Source: Roseiarcus sp963820775 (GTDB taxonomy: Bacteria; Pseudomonadota; Alphaproteobacteria; Rhizobiales; Beijerinckiaceae). Taken from it: DNA of 64,000 bases. Shown here piece by piece: positions 63,872-64,000 of this stretch. Both the position numbers and the translations under genes were made by a program. Location of the stretch: positions 1,116,001 to 1,180,000 of the forward strand of contig CAWGBF010000015.1 of the NCBI GenBank assembly GCA_963820775.1, in the 5' to 3' direction. Positions within the stretch are counted from its first letter, which is position 1. Each line of letters opens with the position of its first letter. The notes under the pieces were generated by a model that searched no databases, was not told the origin of the DNA, and saw only the letters and a program-made list of their open reading frames with translations.

Positions 63872-64000
63872 GGGATTCTCCTGACACTCTATGGGCCCCT
63901 GCGTTCGCAAGCCGCGGCGGTTCCTAAGCCAAGGCTTTCGACAAGTGGCCGCAGGATCCCGACCACAATGCAAAATCGCACCCGGCGATTGCCAACGCCT

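Overview
The window is a high-GC chromosomal segment from an alphaproteobacterium, most likely of the order Hyphomicrobiales and plausibly the Beijerinckiaceae/Methylocystaceae. The pointers are a CysQ-DUF4170-DUF374-WaaA-LpxK operon in the rhizobial order, an IspD-IspF fusion, a ClpS/ClpA pair beside a phasin and a D,D-carboxypeptidase, alphaproteobacterial small families (DUF1489, DUF992, DUF883-like) and a RIME-like palindromic element. No rRNA, tRNA or CRISPR array was seen. The assignment is inference from gene content and order.

Layout: 0-5.5 kb glycogen metabolism (partial glgA, then one gene fusing GlgX with MalQ). 5.6-9 kb a 2OG-Fe(II) oxygenase, a CadD-type transporter and two LPS-type glycosyltransferases separated by a palindromic repeat. 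9.3-13.9 kb an HtrA-like protease without an export signal, MFS and DedA membrane proteins, a GNAT acetyltransferase and DUF423. 14-15.8 kb a higBA toxin-antitoxin operon split by an IS630-family element. 15.8-24.2 kb housekeeping genes (adenine deaminase, Tat-exported MBL-fold protein, pyridoxal kinase, PhzF, Nudix, small membrane and lipoproteins, an SDR-like epimerase). 24.2-28.9 kb two tandem-duplicated giant repeat genes (ELWxxDGT plus FG-GAP repeats). The duplicated unit also carries a decayed copy of the 3' end of the neighbouring epimerase gene. 29.3-35 kb clpA-clpS, a phasin under a PhaR-type operator, and a DacA-like carboxypeptidase with a SPOR domain. 35-39.4 kb J-domain, VWA, DUF1489, cupin and SDR proteins. 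39.8-46.8 kb methylcrotonyl-CoA carboxylase subunits mccA and mccB, separated by a 3.4 kb block of small stress/envelope genes, gene fragments and an Mrr-type restriction endonuclease. 47-55.8 kb GST, ispDF, a flavin monooxygenase and the lipid A/Kdo operon. 56-60 kb two membrane glycosyltransferase genes bracketed by an imperfect 80-bp direct repeat. 59.4-62.4 kb a tight lysE-kdgK-lysE-terC operon. 62.5-64 kb a type-2 PHA depolymerase and a Flp pilin.

The genes fit a carbon-storing, Gram-negative lifestyle: glycogen turnover, PHA granule coating and degradation, leucine catabolism, and lipid A/Kdo synthesis.

At least thirteen single-base frame breaks cut otherwise intact genes, including usually essential ones (ispDF, lpxK). 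I read most of these as sequence or assembly errors rather than gene decay. True decay is supported at the higB insertion, the epimerase remnant, the stress-gene fragments near 43.8-44.3 kb and the fragment at 59.4 kb.
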